Assembly: GCA_035771175.1 (NCBI GenBank)
Contig: CM069593.1
Span: forward strand, 14,626,408-14,690,407
Reading direction: 5' to 3'
From: Paratinospora sagittata
Taxonomy: Eukaryota; Streptophyta; Magnoliopsida; Ranunculales; Menispermaceae
DNA: 64,000 bases
Shown here: one piece after another, positions 14,050 to 24,952 of the stretch
How positions within the stretch are numbered: the first letter of the stretch is position 1
Layout of the letters: every line of letters begins with the position of its first letter
Position numbers and translations under genes: made by a program
Notes under the pieces: generated by a model
The model's input: only the letters and a program-made list of their open reading frames with translations
Told to the model about the DNA's origin: nothing
The model's database searches: none

Positions 14050-15911
14050 GATGTACCATTATTTAATAAATATATACTTAAAATTTTAAATCGATTACGT
14101 TGAGCTTAGTTAAATTTGTCATAATATTTTTAATTGATTTAGTATAGCAAAATACCAAATCGATTGCTTTACCAACCCAAACCGACACCCTTCGTACTGT
14201 TCATCATTAAGAGCTATTCTATATCACACCTTTTCTCGGCACATTGAGGCCAATGAGATAAAGTTAAAAAGAGGCATTTAGATCCAAACATGTGAAGCCA
14301 AATGCTCATCAACCAGTACTACCCACATGAGTGAGTTTTACAATTCAAATATGTGAATAAGGCATCTGCCTCTTCCTCCTGCTTTCAGGCTGATTAGCTT
14401 TGAAAATGTAAGATGTGGCAGAAAGGCGCAACTGGAACGCACCACCTTATAAGAGCTACAGCAAGATTGCAGAAAGAAAATTTAAAAATAAAATAAAAGA
14501 AAGAACAGAGAAAATTGAAGAAGTGGATACCAGGCTACTACTGCCTAGGCTCCCATGATAATAAGGTCTTGCAGAGAAGTTGACATGCCACTTAAAACAA
14601 CACCATGATATTGTCGTCTCAATACAACATGCTGCACACACACACACATATATATAAATATATTTGAGTGTGGCCAGCCATTCTGATACGGCAGAGGGAT
14701 CCCAAACTGTCCCGTAAGGACTTTACAAGAAGGAGACAAAGTGAGAAAACACAGACAATTGTGCCTCTGTCCCATATATATCCGTACATGCATGAAATCC
14801 CTCAGTCTAATTCTTTCAAATATATATATGCAGATATATTTGCTAATGGCCACTTAGAAGAACAGGTTCCCAAGTTGGAGGAGCTAGCATAGTCGTAGCA
14901 GCAGCAGGCAGCTATTGTAACAAGAATATCACGAGAAACAAGTAGTCATCTCAGAATTATGTCGAAATTTAATGGGTCCAAATTATCTAATTATACTAAT
15001 ATAAAGAGAATGGCATTCATAATTTAAGGCGAAACTTTTTTATTCCTGCTATCTAATTATGATTTTGGTGAGTGTTAAAATAACCCTAAATACATATTTA
15101 AATATATACTAAAATTAATGTAGTAATATAAAAATAGAAAGTGATATCTAAATAGTATATCACATTTGTATATTATTAATAAATTATCTTAAATTATGAT
15201 TTAAAATAATTTAATAATTTACACTTTAACAATGCATGTTAATGTTTAAAGTACTGTTTCTATGCATACCCCTGCCAGACGTAGCCTCTCCACGAGCTGC
15301 CACGTGTAAGCTCATTTATTATTATTTTTTGAAGCATTTAATGCTTGATGGAAGTTAAAGTTTTATTTCCATTCTTACCCTTTTGGCCTTTTCTTTCTAA
15401 GTAAAGTAGCAACGACTCCTTTCGTACATGAAATAAAAATAATATTAAATAAATATATTTTTTACTTTTACTTTAATTTATTTTAATATTTTTGTTTGTT
15501 ATATTTCTGTACTTTTTACAGTAATAGTAGTTTATATATAATATTTGTATATAATACTGAATAGTAGTTTACATTTAATATTTTAGATAAATAAAATAAT
15601 TACCCACGGAGGGGGGATGGGTCTGATTAACTAGCCACTTATTTTGTAATTCAAAATTTCACCCTACACTAATCCGACTTCTATAAAGACAAAACCCTCG
15701 GATTAAAGGAAGGAAAGAAGAGAAAAGAGTAATCCCGAGCATTAACGAGTAATAATAAGAGAGGTACCATAACCACTCACTCATGCCTAGATATTATTAT
15801 TATGGTTACAGTTGGAATATTAGTTTTTATTATGTAATTTAACTATATTTATATAAATCAGTGATCCAAGAATTCAAACTGGTGGGCCAGTAGCGGTGGT
15901 AGTGCCACTGA

Positions 15912-15921
15912 TCTCCCAGAG
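15912..15921. repeat. Target site duplication, left copy
   Basis: TCTCCCAGAG directly precedes the element's first bases GGGCTTTTGACATG. It is identical to the ten bases that follow the element's right end at 22407-22416. Confidence 0.9.
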
Positions 15922-16303
15922 GGGCTTTTGACATGATTACCCCTAAAAAATACAATAATTTCACAAATGCCATCCATTCAAAAATATTGTCACTTTTACC
16001 TTGTTTTACTATTCATTGTACAGTCAGCGCACAGTCAGCTGTCCACACAAGCGCCACGTCGGGGTAGACGTGGATTTTTTAACCGTTGAAGGGAAGGCGT
16101 CTTTTCAAAAGACGCCTTCCCTTCAACATAAAAAAAAATTTACCGTGAAGGGAAAAGACGCCTTCCCTTCAACTGCTTTTTTTTAAACCGAAGAGAAGGC
16201 GTCTTTTGAAGGGAAGGCGTCTTTTGAAAAGACGCCTTCTCTTCGGTATATATTTTTTTTTAAGTTGAACGGAAGGCGTCTTTTGAAAAGACGCATTCCC
16301 TTC
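15922..16303 (+). repeat. MULE left terminal inverted repeat with nested palindromes
   Basis: The outer 170 bp or so is about 95% identical to the reverse complement of the right end, judged by eye. The inner part is a series of palindromes built from GAAGGCGTCTTTT and its complement, for example a near-perfect 43-bp palindrome at about 16086-16128 (GTTGAAGGGAAGGCG ... CGCCTTCCCTTCAAC). The arm is slightly longer than the right one because of an extra palindrome unit. Confidence 0.9.
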
Positions 16304-16333
16304 CCCATTTTTTTTTTTTATTTTGTACTTTTG

Positions 16334-17215
16334 TCACCGAAGCCAAACCACCTGGTTTTTTTCAACCCGACCACTTCCGACACGTCCCACTATCCTCCCC
16401 CGATCCCCCGGACTCGACGGAATCCCATTCCCGTGCCCGGTTTAATTTTTGGACCCGCATGCAGAATTCAAGTTAAAATGAAAATTCAACGCTATTACTA
16501 AACTGTTCGGCCTCACCGAAGCCAAACCACGTGATATTTTTCAACCCGACCACTTCCGACACGTCCCACTATCCTCCCCCGATCCCCCGGACTCGACGGA
16601 ATCCCATTCCCATGCCCGGTTTAATTTTTGAACCCCCATGCAGAATTCAAGTTAAAATGAAAATTCAACGCTATTACTAAACTGTTCGGCCTCACCGAAG
16701 CCAAACCACCTGGTTTTTTTCAACCCGACCACTTCCGACCCGTCCCACTATCCTCCCCCGATCCCCCGGACTCGACGGAATCTCATTCCCATGCCCGGTT
16801 TAATTTTTGAACCCCCATGCAGAATTCAAGTTAAAATGAAAATTCAACGCTATTACTAAACTGTTCGGCCTCACCGAAGCCAAACCATCTGGTTTTTTTC
16901 AACCCGACCACTTCCGACACGTCCCACTATCCTCCCCCGATCCCCCGGACTCGACGGAATCCCATTCCCATGCCCGGTTTAATTTTTGGACCCCTATGCA
17001 GAATTCAAGTTAAAATGAAAATTCAACGCTATTACTAAACTGTTCGGCCTCACCGAAGCCAAACCACCTGGTTTTTTTCAACCCGACCACTTCCGACACG
17101 TCCCACTATCCTCCCCCGATCCCCCGGACTCGACGGAATCCCATTCCCATGCCCGGTTTAATTTTTGAACCCCCATGCAGAATTCAAGTTAAAATGAAAA
17201 TTCAACGCTATTACT
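16334..17215. repeat. 179-bp tandem satellite, about five copies, inside the MULE
   Basis: TCACCGAAGCCAAACCA recurs at 16334, 16513, 16692, 16871 and 17050, an exact 179-bp period, and the last copy ends near 17215. Copies differ at only a few positions each (for example CACCTGG, CACGTGA or CATCTGG after the start motif). The unit is GC-rich in its middle and lies between the PMD stop codon and the left terminal repeat. The low divergence implies recent expansion. Confidence 0.95.
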
Positions 17216-17330
17216 GTTTATACAATGTAATTTTCTTTAAAGAAATTAATTGAATTGAAGTAGCAAGTATACATACATGTTTAGTACAACATTATCAAAA
17301 CATATACAAGTTACACTGAGATACAAGTTG

Positions 17331-19504
17331 TCAATCTGTGCCACATATTGGCCACTTACGTCGTTTATTGCGTCGTAAGTGATCTCTCGTATACTGCTGC
17401 AAAGGCACCTGAACAACTTGCTCCACAGATGGTGCTGGATCATCGGCAACGGGCATAGCTGATATGTGGTCATCCCCAGGATCATCATGCGCCTCAATAC
17501 CCGTATGTGCTATAAATGCACGTCCTCGCCTTGGCATTCTTTGGCGTCTACCTATCCAATGTCCTTCACCCAAGGTTGGATTGTCCTCGAATGAAGTAGC
17601 TGTCGGGTCGATATGAACATCGGGTATTTCATCGGCAAACGAGGATGGATCGTGATGCAATGGTGACGTGTGTAACTCTGTGAATGAATCAGCACGACCG
17701 GAAGGAGTGATGGGACTCTGATGATATGCTGATGATTGTCCCTCTGCTGTGTCCCTCCTAATCATGTAATCAGCATGCACACTTTGTAGCGTAGTCATTG
17801 ATATCCTGTTAATGTCCCTCGCTACAGTCATATCATTCACCTTACTGCGCAAATGCATTTGAGCCACGTTGCAAACCTAAATAAATTAAAAGTGTCATAC
17901 GTTAGCGAAAATAACTACAACTTAGGTTACCAATAAGTGAAAATGTGAATTGCATAATGTACTTTCTTACCAAGAAATCGATTGTTGCACCGCTTTCAGT
18001 CATATACCTCCGAGTTATTGATAGATACCAAATCATATATGCATCATTGTACTCCATAGGCACCGAATAATTATTTTCACCAACTGCTAAGTTATCGACA
18101 CGGCGTTGCCATTCATCAATGTAATATCTGTGCTTTTCAATCCAATTACTGTCACACTGGCTTCTCATATCACACTTGTGAAGGTCAATACTCGTGTCGC
18201 ATTGCTCCGGAATCGTTTGTCTCATGCCAAATTGACGTAACACTCGATCTGGTCGATGTAATTCAACTATGGCGAAACAAATGAGTGGAGAAATGGTGTG
18301 CCATATGTGTCGCCCATGCTTGCAATACTCTGGCAACGCATCAAGCAAATCATCGGTGTATGGAGTCCATATGACCTGTACATGGACCCCTTACATCAAA
18401 ATTGTAAAACATTGGAAAAAAATAAGGAGTACATTAATGTAAATTGTGTGAAATATTGTACCTCTTCGAAACCTTTAGTGTCCAACGTCTCTCTATATTT
18501 ATTCAATACATGCGTTGAGACTTCTTTCTTTATTAACGCATGTCTCCACCTGCAAATAGTAAGGCGAAATTAATAAACGTTAACAGTCAATGTTGAAAAG
18601 GAAGATCGTTGTGGACTTAAGTAAGAAAGTACGCATGATCCTCGCGTGGAATGTTCAGTCTTCGTGGAGCCAAAAAAGGAAATCTATCCCATGCCCATAG
18701 TTGTAGTAGTACAAGTGCTCCTGACACACCTCGTTTTTCATAATCAACAGCACGACACAATTGACGATATAACCATGCTAGCACTGCACTGCCCCACGCG
18801 TATGTCCCGGCAACATCGAAGTCCGCAAGAAGAGGCAAAACACATAGGTGTACAAGGTTGTTTGATTGGTTTGACAACAACCCACCTCCAATTAGCTGCA
18901 AAATATATGCGCGTGCATACTGTTGTATTTGAATTTCGGTTGCTTCATCGGGTAAATTTGGAACTCTTTCTCCAAGGGTGACAAGACTCAATCTTCCCCC
19001 GCGTCTTTCTTTTCCAACTGGTATGAACCCGAGCAACTCAGCACATAATTCTTCGTAAAGAAGGTTGGTCGATCCCGTCACAGGTAGACCATCGACACGT
19101 AAGCCCAATTGGACCTCCACATCTTGCAGTGTAATAGTCGCTTCTCCGCAAGTAAGGTGGAAGGTATGACTCTCTTGACGCCAACGCTCTATGAAGGCAG
19201 TTATTAAGTGCCAGTCTAACTGAATGTATCCCACACGTGCAACCCCATAAAAACCAGCGCGCTGCAAGTATGGAATAATCCGCGGGTCAAGCGGAAGTGT
19301 GCGGTGGACAACGGCTTCCCTACGCCGACAATGTAACTCTGGAACTGGCTGCAAAAAGAAATTATTATATTCTCAGTCAAAGATTTAATTGAAAAGGGAT
19401 TAAATATCAAAATAATACGTAATTACCTCTCCATCCCATATGGGACCAGATCGATGACGGGCCTGCAATGAAAGTACAGATGGATCTAAAGGTCCTGGCT
19501 CCAT
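17331..19504 (-). CDS. Plant mobile domain (PMD) protein, MAIN-like, carried by the MULE
   Basis: Five exons on the minus strand (19504-19427, 19348-18633, 18549-18462, 18375-17971, 17876-17331) join without a stop to a 610-residue protein. It starts MEPGPLDPSVLSLQARHRS, the usual opening of PMD proteins. The PMD (Pfam PF10536, aminotransferase-like) spans about residues 30-400, with typical segments such as GFYGVARVG, LDWHLITAFIERWRQE, TLQDVEVQLGLRVDG and WTPYTDDLLDALPEYC. The C-terminal third is hydrophilic and basic (RRQRMPRRGR, RRNKRRKW), possibly a nuclear localisation signal. Host MAIN/MAIL1 proteins of Arabidopsis act in transcription, genome stability and silencing of repeats; transposon-borne relatives are of unknown role. 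All splice phases agree, so the gene looks functional. Annotation pipelines often mislabel such genes as 'protein phosphatase 7 long form'. Confidence 0.9.
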
Positions 19505-19676
19505 CTACCGTAAATGAAGTAACATTATAGTTAATTACCACATGTTACGATCAAACGTAGATAAAGAAATATTAGAACAAGATAAAAATGTGAGAATAAT
19601 TATCAGACAATAGATCGTACATGACAAAGTCTATCCCACACAGTGGCATATTACATTGCAAAAGTTACAGAAGAGT

Positions 19677-20150
19677 TTACATGTGATCCACTGTAGCATC
19701 AATAGGTGAAGCTGTACTCGGACCGATGTGCTCCATTGATCTTCGTGCACTATGACCGCCAACATTCATGTGGCTTCGCCGATGACCCGATTGACGACCT
19801 TGGGTTGGATTTCCACCAACAACTTCTACATACACCTCCATATTAGTAGGAGGTGGGACCTCTTGCAACATGGAAAAAATATCCGTTAGCTCTTCCTCAT
19901 TGCTAATCGGAAGAACCGTATAATTGAAATCCTTTTCGCCAAAAAGCAAAGGATATCTATATGTGATATTGATCGTTGCACACGTTGAAATCTGTAGTTT
20001 ACCTCGAATAACCCCTTCAAATTCTTCAAAATCAATGCCTGATCGGACTCTTACCAGGCCCACTGGCGGTCTATCGTATGATGCACCTCGCGAATCATGT
20101 ACTACAGAACCACCACTGTAGCATATTACGGAAACAAGTCTATTTGTCAT
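19677..20150 (-). CDS. N-terminal (PB1-like) domain of a MULE transposase, stand-alone
   Basis: An open frame on the minus strand that I start at the Met of MTNRLVSVICYSGGSVV; an earlier in-frame Met lies six codons upstream. It reads like the N-terminal domain of plant MuDR/Jittery-type transposases: a strand-rich PB1-like fold with ...VRVRSGIDFEEFEGVIRGKL..., ...ITYRYPLLF..., ...NEEELTDIFSMLQE... and ...MEVYVEV. It then ends after a short polar tail (about 157 residues). The zinc finger, DDE catalytic core and SWIM domain that should follow are absent; the PMD gene begins 170 bp downstream instead. It may be a truncated remnant or a deliberately short accessory protein. Confidence 0.7.
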   Translation of the reverse strand: MTNRLVSVICYSGGSVVHDSRGASYDRPPVGLVRVRSGIDFEEFEGVIRGKLQISTCATINITYRYPLLFGEKDFNYTVLPISNEEELTDIFSMLQEVPPPTNMEVYVEVVGGNPTQGRQSGHRRSHMNVGGHSARRSMEHIGPSTASPIDATVDHM

Positions 20151-21320
20151 CTGTGTGCGAATAAGCAAAATACACTCGTCATTCTCTCAAAGAAAATATG
20201 AAATTAAAGCCTATGAGTGCAACAAAGTAACAATTAAAATAATGTAGCCAAAGAACCAAAATCACTCGCAAAATCACACACTCTGGCGATGATTGGTGAC
20301 TTCCTCAAATAATGTTCATAAAAAATCTTTTCCATATTCATACATTGTGTTTAGTACTGTTTTTTCCCCACATAATTTTCACATAAAAAACTTTCACCAC
20401 GAGCAGGAATATTTTTATCCCATATATAAAATAACATTCCTAACAACAAAAATCCCATAACTCATGTGTCTTTCATTAAAAATCTACACACACCAAACCT
20501 TAAAAAAATAATAATAGAAGATGTTTCAGTCTACAACATCTCAACAAACAAAACCACAAACTAAAGCTTTGAAAGACCACCAATTTCTTAGGGAAAAGAA
20601 AGAAGATGAATAGAAAACAGGGTCATACAAAGACCCCACACGATTCTTGCATTTCCTAGACAAGCAGAGTTAGCAAACACCTCAAAGGAGCATAGAATGC
20701 CACTTGAATAGTTTTACCTTTTTCAATTCTTTTCTTTCCTTTTCTTTTGTGCGGACCAGCGGGGATTTTGGTACATTTGAGATTTCATTGAAAGAATACC
20801 GTACCAGGTGACTAACAAGTGCAGCTGTAGTGAGATGGACTAGACACTTGAGAAACTAAATAGGTTTATTTCTTGTCAACTTAGATGCTAAAGAGAGAAT
20901 TATGTTACCCTTGCACTCCTTAAGCATTTAAGTGTAAAGAGGAGAAAGCTCACACAAAAGGGCATACCTAGTGCACAAGGTAGAAATGGCTTCATATGAT
21001 GACATCTTGATGCAGACCAGGAAAGAAAAGACAGGAAAATCTCATTGATTTGATATTTGAATTCATTATGGCTCTGCTTGTATTCTATTACAATCCATTA
21101 TTTCTAGAAATCAAAAGTCCTAAATTGTGACTCCCACTACAATTTGAAAACTTAAATCCTACTCAAGAACATAGCTAGAATTCTACTAAATAAAATACTA
21201 GAATCCTAATAAATTTAAATCACTAAAACTCAATAAGATTAATTAAATAAATATGTTTTCCTTCATAATTCACATCATTCTTCCTCTTTTGAAGAACTCA
21301 ATTGGATGAGTTAAATATAC
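20151..21320. other. Internal MULE DNA without recognised genes
   Basis: About 1.2 kb between the transposase-domain frame and the captured exon. No open frame of note and no detectable transposase catalytic segment in six frames. It could contain introns or leader sequence of the minus-strand transcript. Confidence 0.6.
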
Positions 21321-21322
21321 AG

Positions 21323-21433
21323 GATGAGTTGGTGGTAGATGGTGCTCGGATCTTTGATATGGATGGTTCTAGTAAAATCCTGATTCTTGCACGAAGGCTT
21401 TCTGGAATGGGTGGAACACACGTGCTTACGAAA
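21323..21433 (+). pseudogene. Captured host-like exon fragment inside the MULE
   Basis: After an AG at 21321-21322 the plus strand reads DELVVDGARIFDMDGSS and continues with a LARRLSGMGGTHVLTK-type segment up to a GT at 21434. It looks like one exon of a conserved plant gene; I think of an RFWD3-like RING/WD40 ubiquitin ligase, with low certainty. A second fragment near 21540-21660 (ENGVRGPYSLLLVIDTGKR) may come from the same or another gene and is interrupted by stops. It lies antisense to the element's own genes. Confidence 0.4.
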
Positions 21434-21829
21434 GTAAAATTTCTAAGTACAACATGAAAGTTTTTTGGATACTACAGCATTTGTGATGATAACTTAATCA
21501 TATTCTACCCTTCTGAACTCACTTGTTTTAAAATTGCAGGTCAGTGTAGTATGGCACTTCAAGCTATAGCAGGAGATAGAGAATGGAGTTCGTGGACCCT
21601 ATTCATTGCTACTGGTCATTGATACTGGAAAAAGGGTCTCCTTTCTTTTGTTCCAACTCATGATCTGAACGAGTCGCACACCCTAGTACAATGAAAAAAT
21701 TGTTCGTCGACGCTGAGGGCATCCCCGAAGAGCGGGGGAGTTTGTGACATTTTTGATTTGCTGTCTTGTGTTTCTAATAAATTTCCAAACCTATAATAAG
21801 AAGAAGAAAATGAAAAAATAAAAATCAAA

Positions 21830-22045
21830 ACTGGCACCTTTGTTTAGTGATCGAGAATGGCAACAACGACGGTCAGATCTTGCGCGGAATGGCTCTCGGC
21901 TGCAAACGACGGCGACGGAGCGAGACGACGGCGACGGAGCGACACCAAACGACGGAACGAGACGACGGCGAAGGAGCGGCGGCGAAGACTTTCAGAGAGA
22001 GGAGGGGGCGAGTGAACCGTTTGCTCGCGGGGGGTATATAAAAAA
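21830..22045 (-). promoter_or_regulatory. Probable internal MULE promoter and CG-rich leader
   Basis: On the minus strand a TATA-like TTTTATATAC (about 22032-22043) sits just inside the right terminal repeat. It is followed by about 190 bp very rich in CG dinucleotides and in repeated CGACGGCGACGGAGCGA-type units, then by a donor-like AAAG|GTGCCAG. This fits a promoter and 5' leader exon driving the minus-strand genes. MULE promoters commonly lie in the terminal repeats; start site and splice site are inferred. Confidence 0.45.
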
Positions 22046-22049
22046 AACT

Positions 22050-22406
22050 TTGAAGGGAAGACGTCTTTTGAAAAGACGCCTTCCGTTCAACTTAAAAAAA
22101 AATATATACCGAAGAGAAGGCGTCTTTTCAAAAGACGCCTTCTCTTCGGTTTAAAAAAAGCACTTGAGACGCCTTCCCTTCACGGTAAATTTTTTTTTAT
22201 GTTGAAGGGAAGGCGACTTTTGAAAAGACGCCTTCCCTTCAACTGTCAAAAAATCCACATCTACGCCGACGTGGTGCTTGTGTGGACAGCTGACTGTGCG
22301 CTGACTGTACAATGAACAGTAAAAAAAGGCAAAAGTGACAATATTTTTGAATGGATGGCATTTGTGAAATTATTGTATTTTTTAGGGGTAATCATGTCAA
22401 AAGCCC
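22050..22406 (-). repeat. MULE right terminal inverted repeat
   Basis: Reverse complement of the left arm, ending CATGTCAAAAGCCC. It contains the same palindromic modules (GAAGGCGTCTTTTGAAAAGA and relatives), with one module missing compared with the left arm. Confidence 0.9.
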
Positions 22407-22416
22407 TCTCCCAGAG
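22407..22416. repeat. Target site duplication, right copy
   Basis: TCTCCCAGAG immediately after the element, identical to 15912-15921. Confidence 0.9.
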
Positions 22417-24952
22417 AGCCATCAGACAAGTTGGGAGACATAAAATCCCTAATTCAAAGGTGAGAGAGAGCACATTGTTGAGAGCTGATTAATTAAAAGT
22501 TAAATGCTTGTGCTCCCGATAATCTAAATCGAATTTCCACCAAATCTTCTGCCTCCATAACCAAGGAAGATTTTTCTGAAACCCTTCATGCTTATATACA
22601 TATATTAGAGCCTTAAACCTGACTTCTTTTCTTCTTCTAATAACCCTTCACATCACTTTTGATATGATCAGGAAATGAATTATTGGTTTTCAGTGTTATA
22701 ATTATACAAGTAGTGAGAATGAATACATCCGTATATATGTTATAATATTGGAAAATGATGGGTCACTGATCCCCGTATAACTCCACTTGTCTAAAGGTAA
22801 CAGTAAGGTACAAGCTTTCCATACCTCTACACTACACTGAGCTCACAGTACTTGAATAATTTATTAATAGATTTATAGAAGAGGGAAGAGTAAGATGAGA
22901 GAATATGGAGCATATTGCAAGCTGGTGCAGTGTGTTCATTTTGTGGTTGAGTTTTAGATTTGTTACATAAATTTCATTTCCTACATATATGATCTTTATT
23001 TACTTTTCTTAATTACTCTGCAAAAAAGAAGTCAACTAGTGCTACCAGTTGGCAACCCGGCCTACCCTTTCACAAGTGGGGACAGTTTTAGTCCTTCTAC
23101 CTTTAAATAAATGAGGAGGCAATCATCGTCATGCCCTGTTATCTCCATGGACTTGTTTGTTACTGAAACATTTTTTTTTTAACTTTTTATAAGCTCAAGA
23201 ACAACTTTTCCGTGTTCGGTTTCTGTGATTTTAATTTCTTTAAACTAAAAATATATTTTGAATAGTAAAATAACTACTAAAATCACTTTTAAAATAAAAT
23301 TATCAAACAAATTATTAACACTTTTTTATAAGCACTTTTTCATAAGCAATTCTATAAAAAGTTATAAGCAGAAGTAATACCAAACAAGCCCTATAATTGC
23401 CGCAGGGCAACTTATTTTTTGTACTTATTACTTTAAAATTGACGTTATTCTACTTATTACTTTAAAATTCTTATACCTTGTCTAGAAAAAAAAAAAAAAA
23501 AAAATCTAAATCTCAAATTGACCTATATTCATAAAATTTGAGTTCTTAAGAGTTTAATTTCCATGAAAAAGACTAATGGGCTAATAATTAAACTAATGAA
23601 TGAAGAGAGAAGAATGGAAGAAAAGTGAGAAGATATTTTGTGGTCGTAGATGTTAGATGGCAAGCAAACAATAAACATTGTGATGAAAAGAAAGAAAGAA
23701 AGCTTTTATTGTCTAAGAAATAATTTTTAGTCAAAAGTTAATTAAAACATAACCCCCTTCCCCCCCTACACCCATTTAAAAAGTCTTGTTAAGTATCTAA
23801 GTGTCTTTTTCAACATGATTATGTTGTGTTTCATAATTAAATCTTCGTTTCAATGTTGTTTAATAAATTTATTAAGCGATTTTGTTTTTTTTTACTAATG
23901 GGAATGAAAACTTTCCAAATGGGCCTAACTCAAACGATGGTAAATCTCATTAGAGTGGGTGTGCCTACCTATATAATAATGCAAACTAGTGTTATTTCCA
24001 GAGTGTGAATTATGAGAGTTTAGTTTTTTTATTTAAAGACCTAATCAAACTGAAACTCTTATAATGTTATAACACGTATGCCTAACCTATCTATCCTTGC
24101 TACCAACCCAATAAGGTTTGGTTTTAGTTTATGACATGTCATGTTTATTATTATTTATTAGTGTTTGTACACATGCGTTTCATGTGATTTTTATTAAAAA
24201 AAAATTATATATGTTTTATCTTTTAAAATCCTTCAACTAGTTAGGAGTAAAACTTAGACAGGATAAATTAGAAAAAAAAAAAAAAAAAAAAAACCTAAAA
24301 TGTAGGGTGTAAAAAAACACTAAAAATTAGTTAATTATAAAATTATTATTTTACCCCTATTAATAATAATATTAACTTTTTAAAAATAAAAATAAAATAA
24401 ACTTTTCAAAGGTACTCTAAGTAAAAAAAAAAAAGCTTTACTGTCAACTACCTAAGTATTTTTATTATAATAGTATAAATATAATTTTTTTATTTTTATT
24501 AACAATGTCCGTATATTCAACTGATACAAACACATTCTACCATCCCCACATAATAATTACCGGGCCAAGGCCTGCCTTTGATCTTAACAAGATAGGACTG
24601 GGCTGAAACATGTGTAAGGGCCTTAAGGCCCAGAAAAGGATCCATCTTTTTGCTGGCTTCCCAATTCTATGCATCCGGAAACGTAATTTGAGATTAATTA
24701 GAAAAAAAGATCATGATATGATCCTCAATGAAAACTAGCACAAAAGTAACAATATGTATAAACGCAATAGGCTGAAATGATAAATATGGGTGGTAGTGAA
24801 TCATAATGTGGACAACAAATCCGAATATAAAACTTTTCCCGAAATCCAATTTCCCTCATAAAATTAATCACTATTCATCTTTATAAACATCGGTGATAGA
24901 AACTAATCATATATTATATGTATATATATAAAATGTATATAATTCAACTCAA
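22417..24952. other. AT-rich intergenic DNA with one MITE
   Basis: No gene seen. It has long poly(A)/(T) runs (for example near 23487 and 24272) and an inverted-repeat element at about 23149-23392. The right flank serves as the 3' region of the PAR1 gene. Confidence 0.6.
23149..23392. repeat. Possible hAT-type MITE
   Basis: The left end GGACTTGTTTGTTACTG resembles the reverse complement of the right end, GGGCTTGTTTGGTATTAC, a common plant MITE terminus. The centre is AT-rich and partly self-complementary (AAAATCACTTTTAAAATAAA). An 8-bp duplication is not evident. Confidence 0.4.

Larger units (their letters stand above)
7506..15911. other. Gene-poor AT-rich intergenic DNA with microsatellites
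   Basis: No gene is recognised here. Notable simple repeats are (CTT)n at about 7672-7700, (TA)n at about 7910-7938, 9140-9161, 11417-11444 and 13999-14045 (the longest), and (TTTA)n at about 10311-10336. A hairpin-type MITE lies at about 13050-13203. Short open frames at 12135-12392 and 14456-14892 have no recognisable similarity and are probably chance. Confidence 0.6.
15922..22406 (-). mobile_element. Mutator-like element (MULE) carrying a plant mobile domain gene
   Basis: A 6,485-bp element with near-identical terminal inverted repeats beginning GGGCTTTTGACATGATTACC, flanked by a perfect 10-bp target duplication TCTCCCAGAG. A 9-11 bp duplication and long terminal repeats are the signature of the Mutator superfamily. 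Cargo on the minus strand comprises a probable promoter inside the right end, a gene for the N-terminal domain of a MULE transposase, an intact PMD gene, and then five copies of a 179-bp satellite. A short host-like exon lies on the plus strand. No DDE catalytic domain or zinc knuckle was seen, so the copy is probably non-autonomous. The perfect duplication and the intact PMD reading frame suggest recent insertion. Confidence 0.92.
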
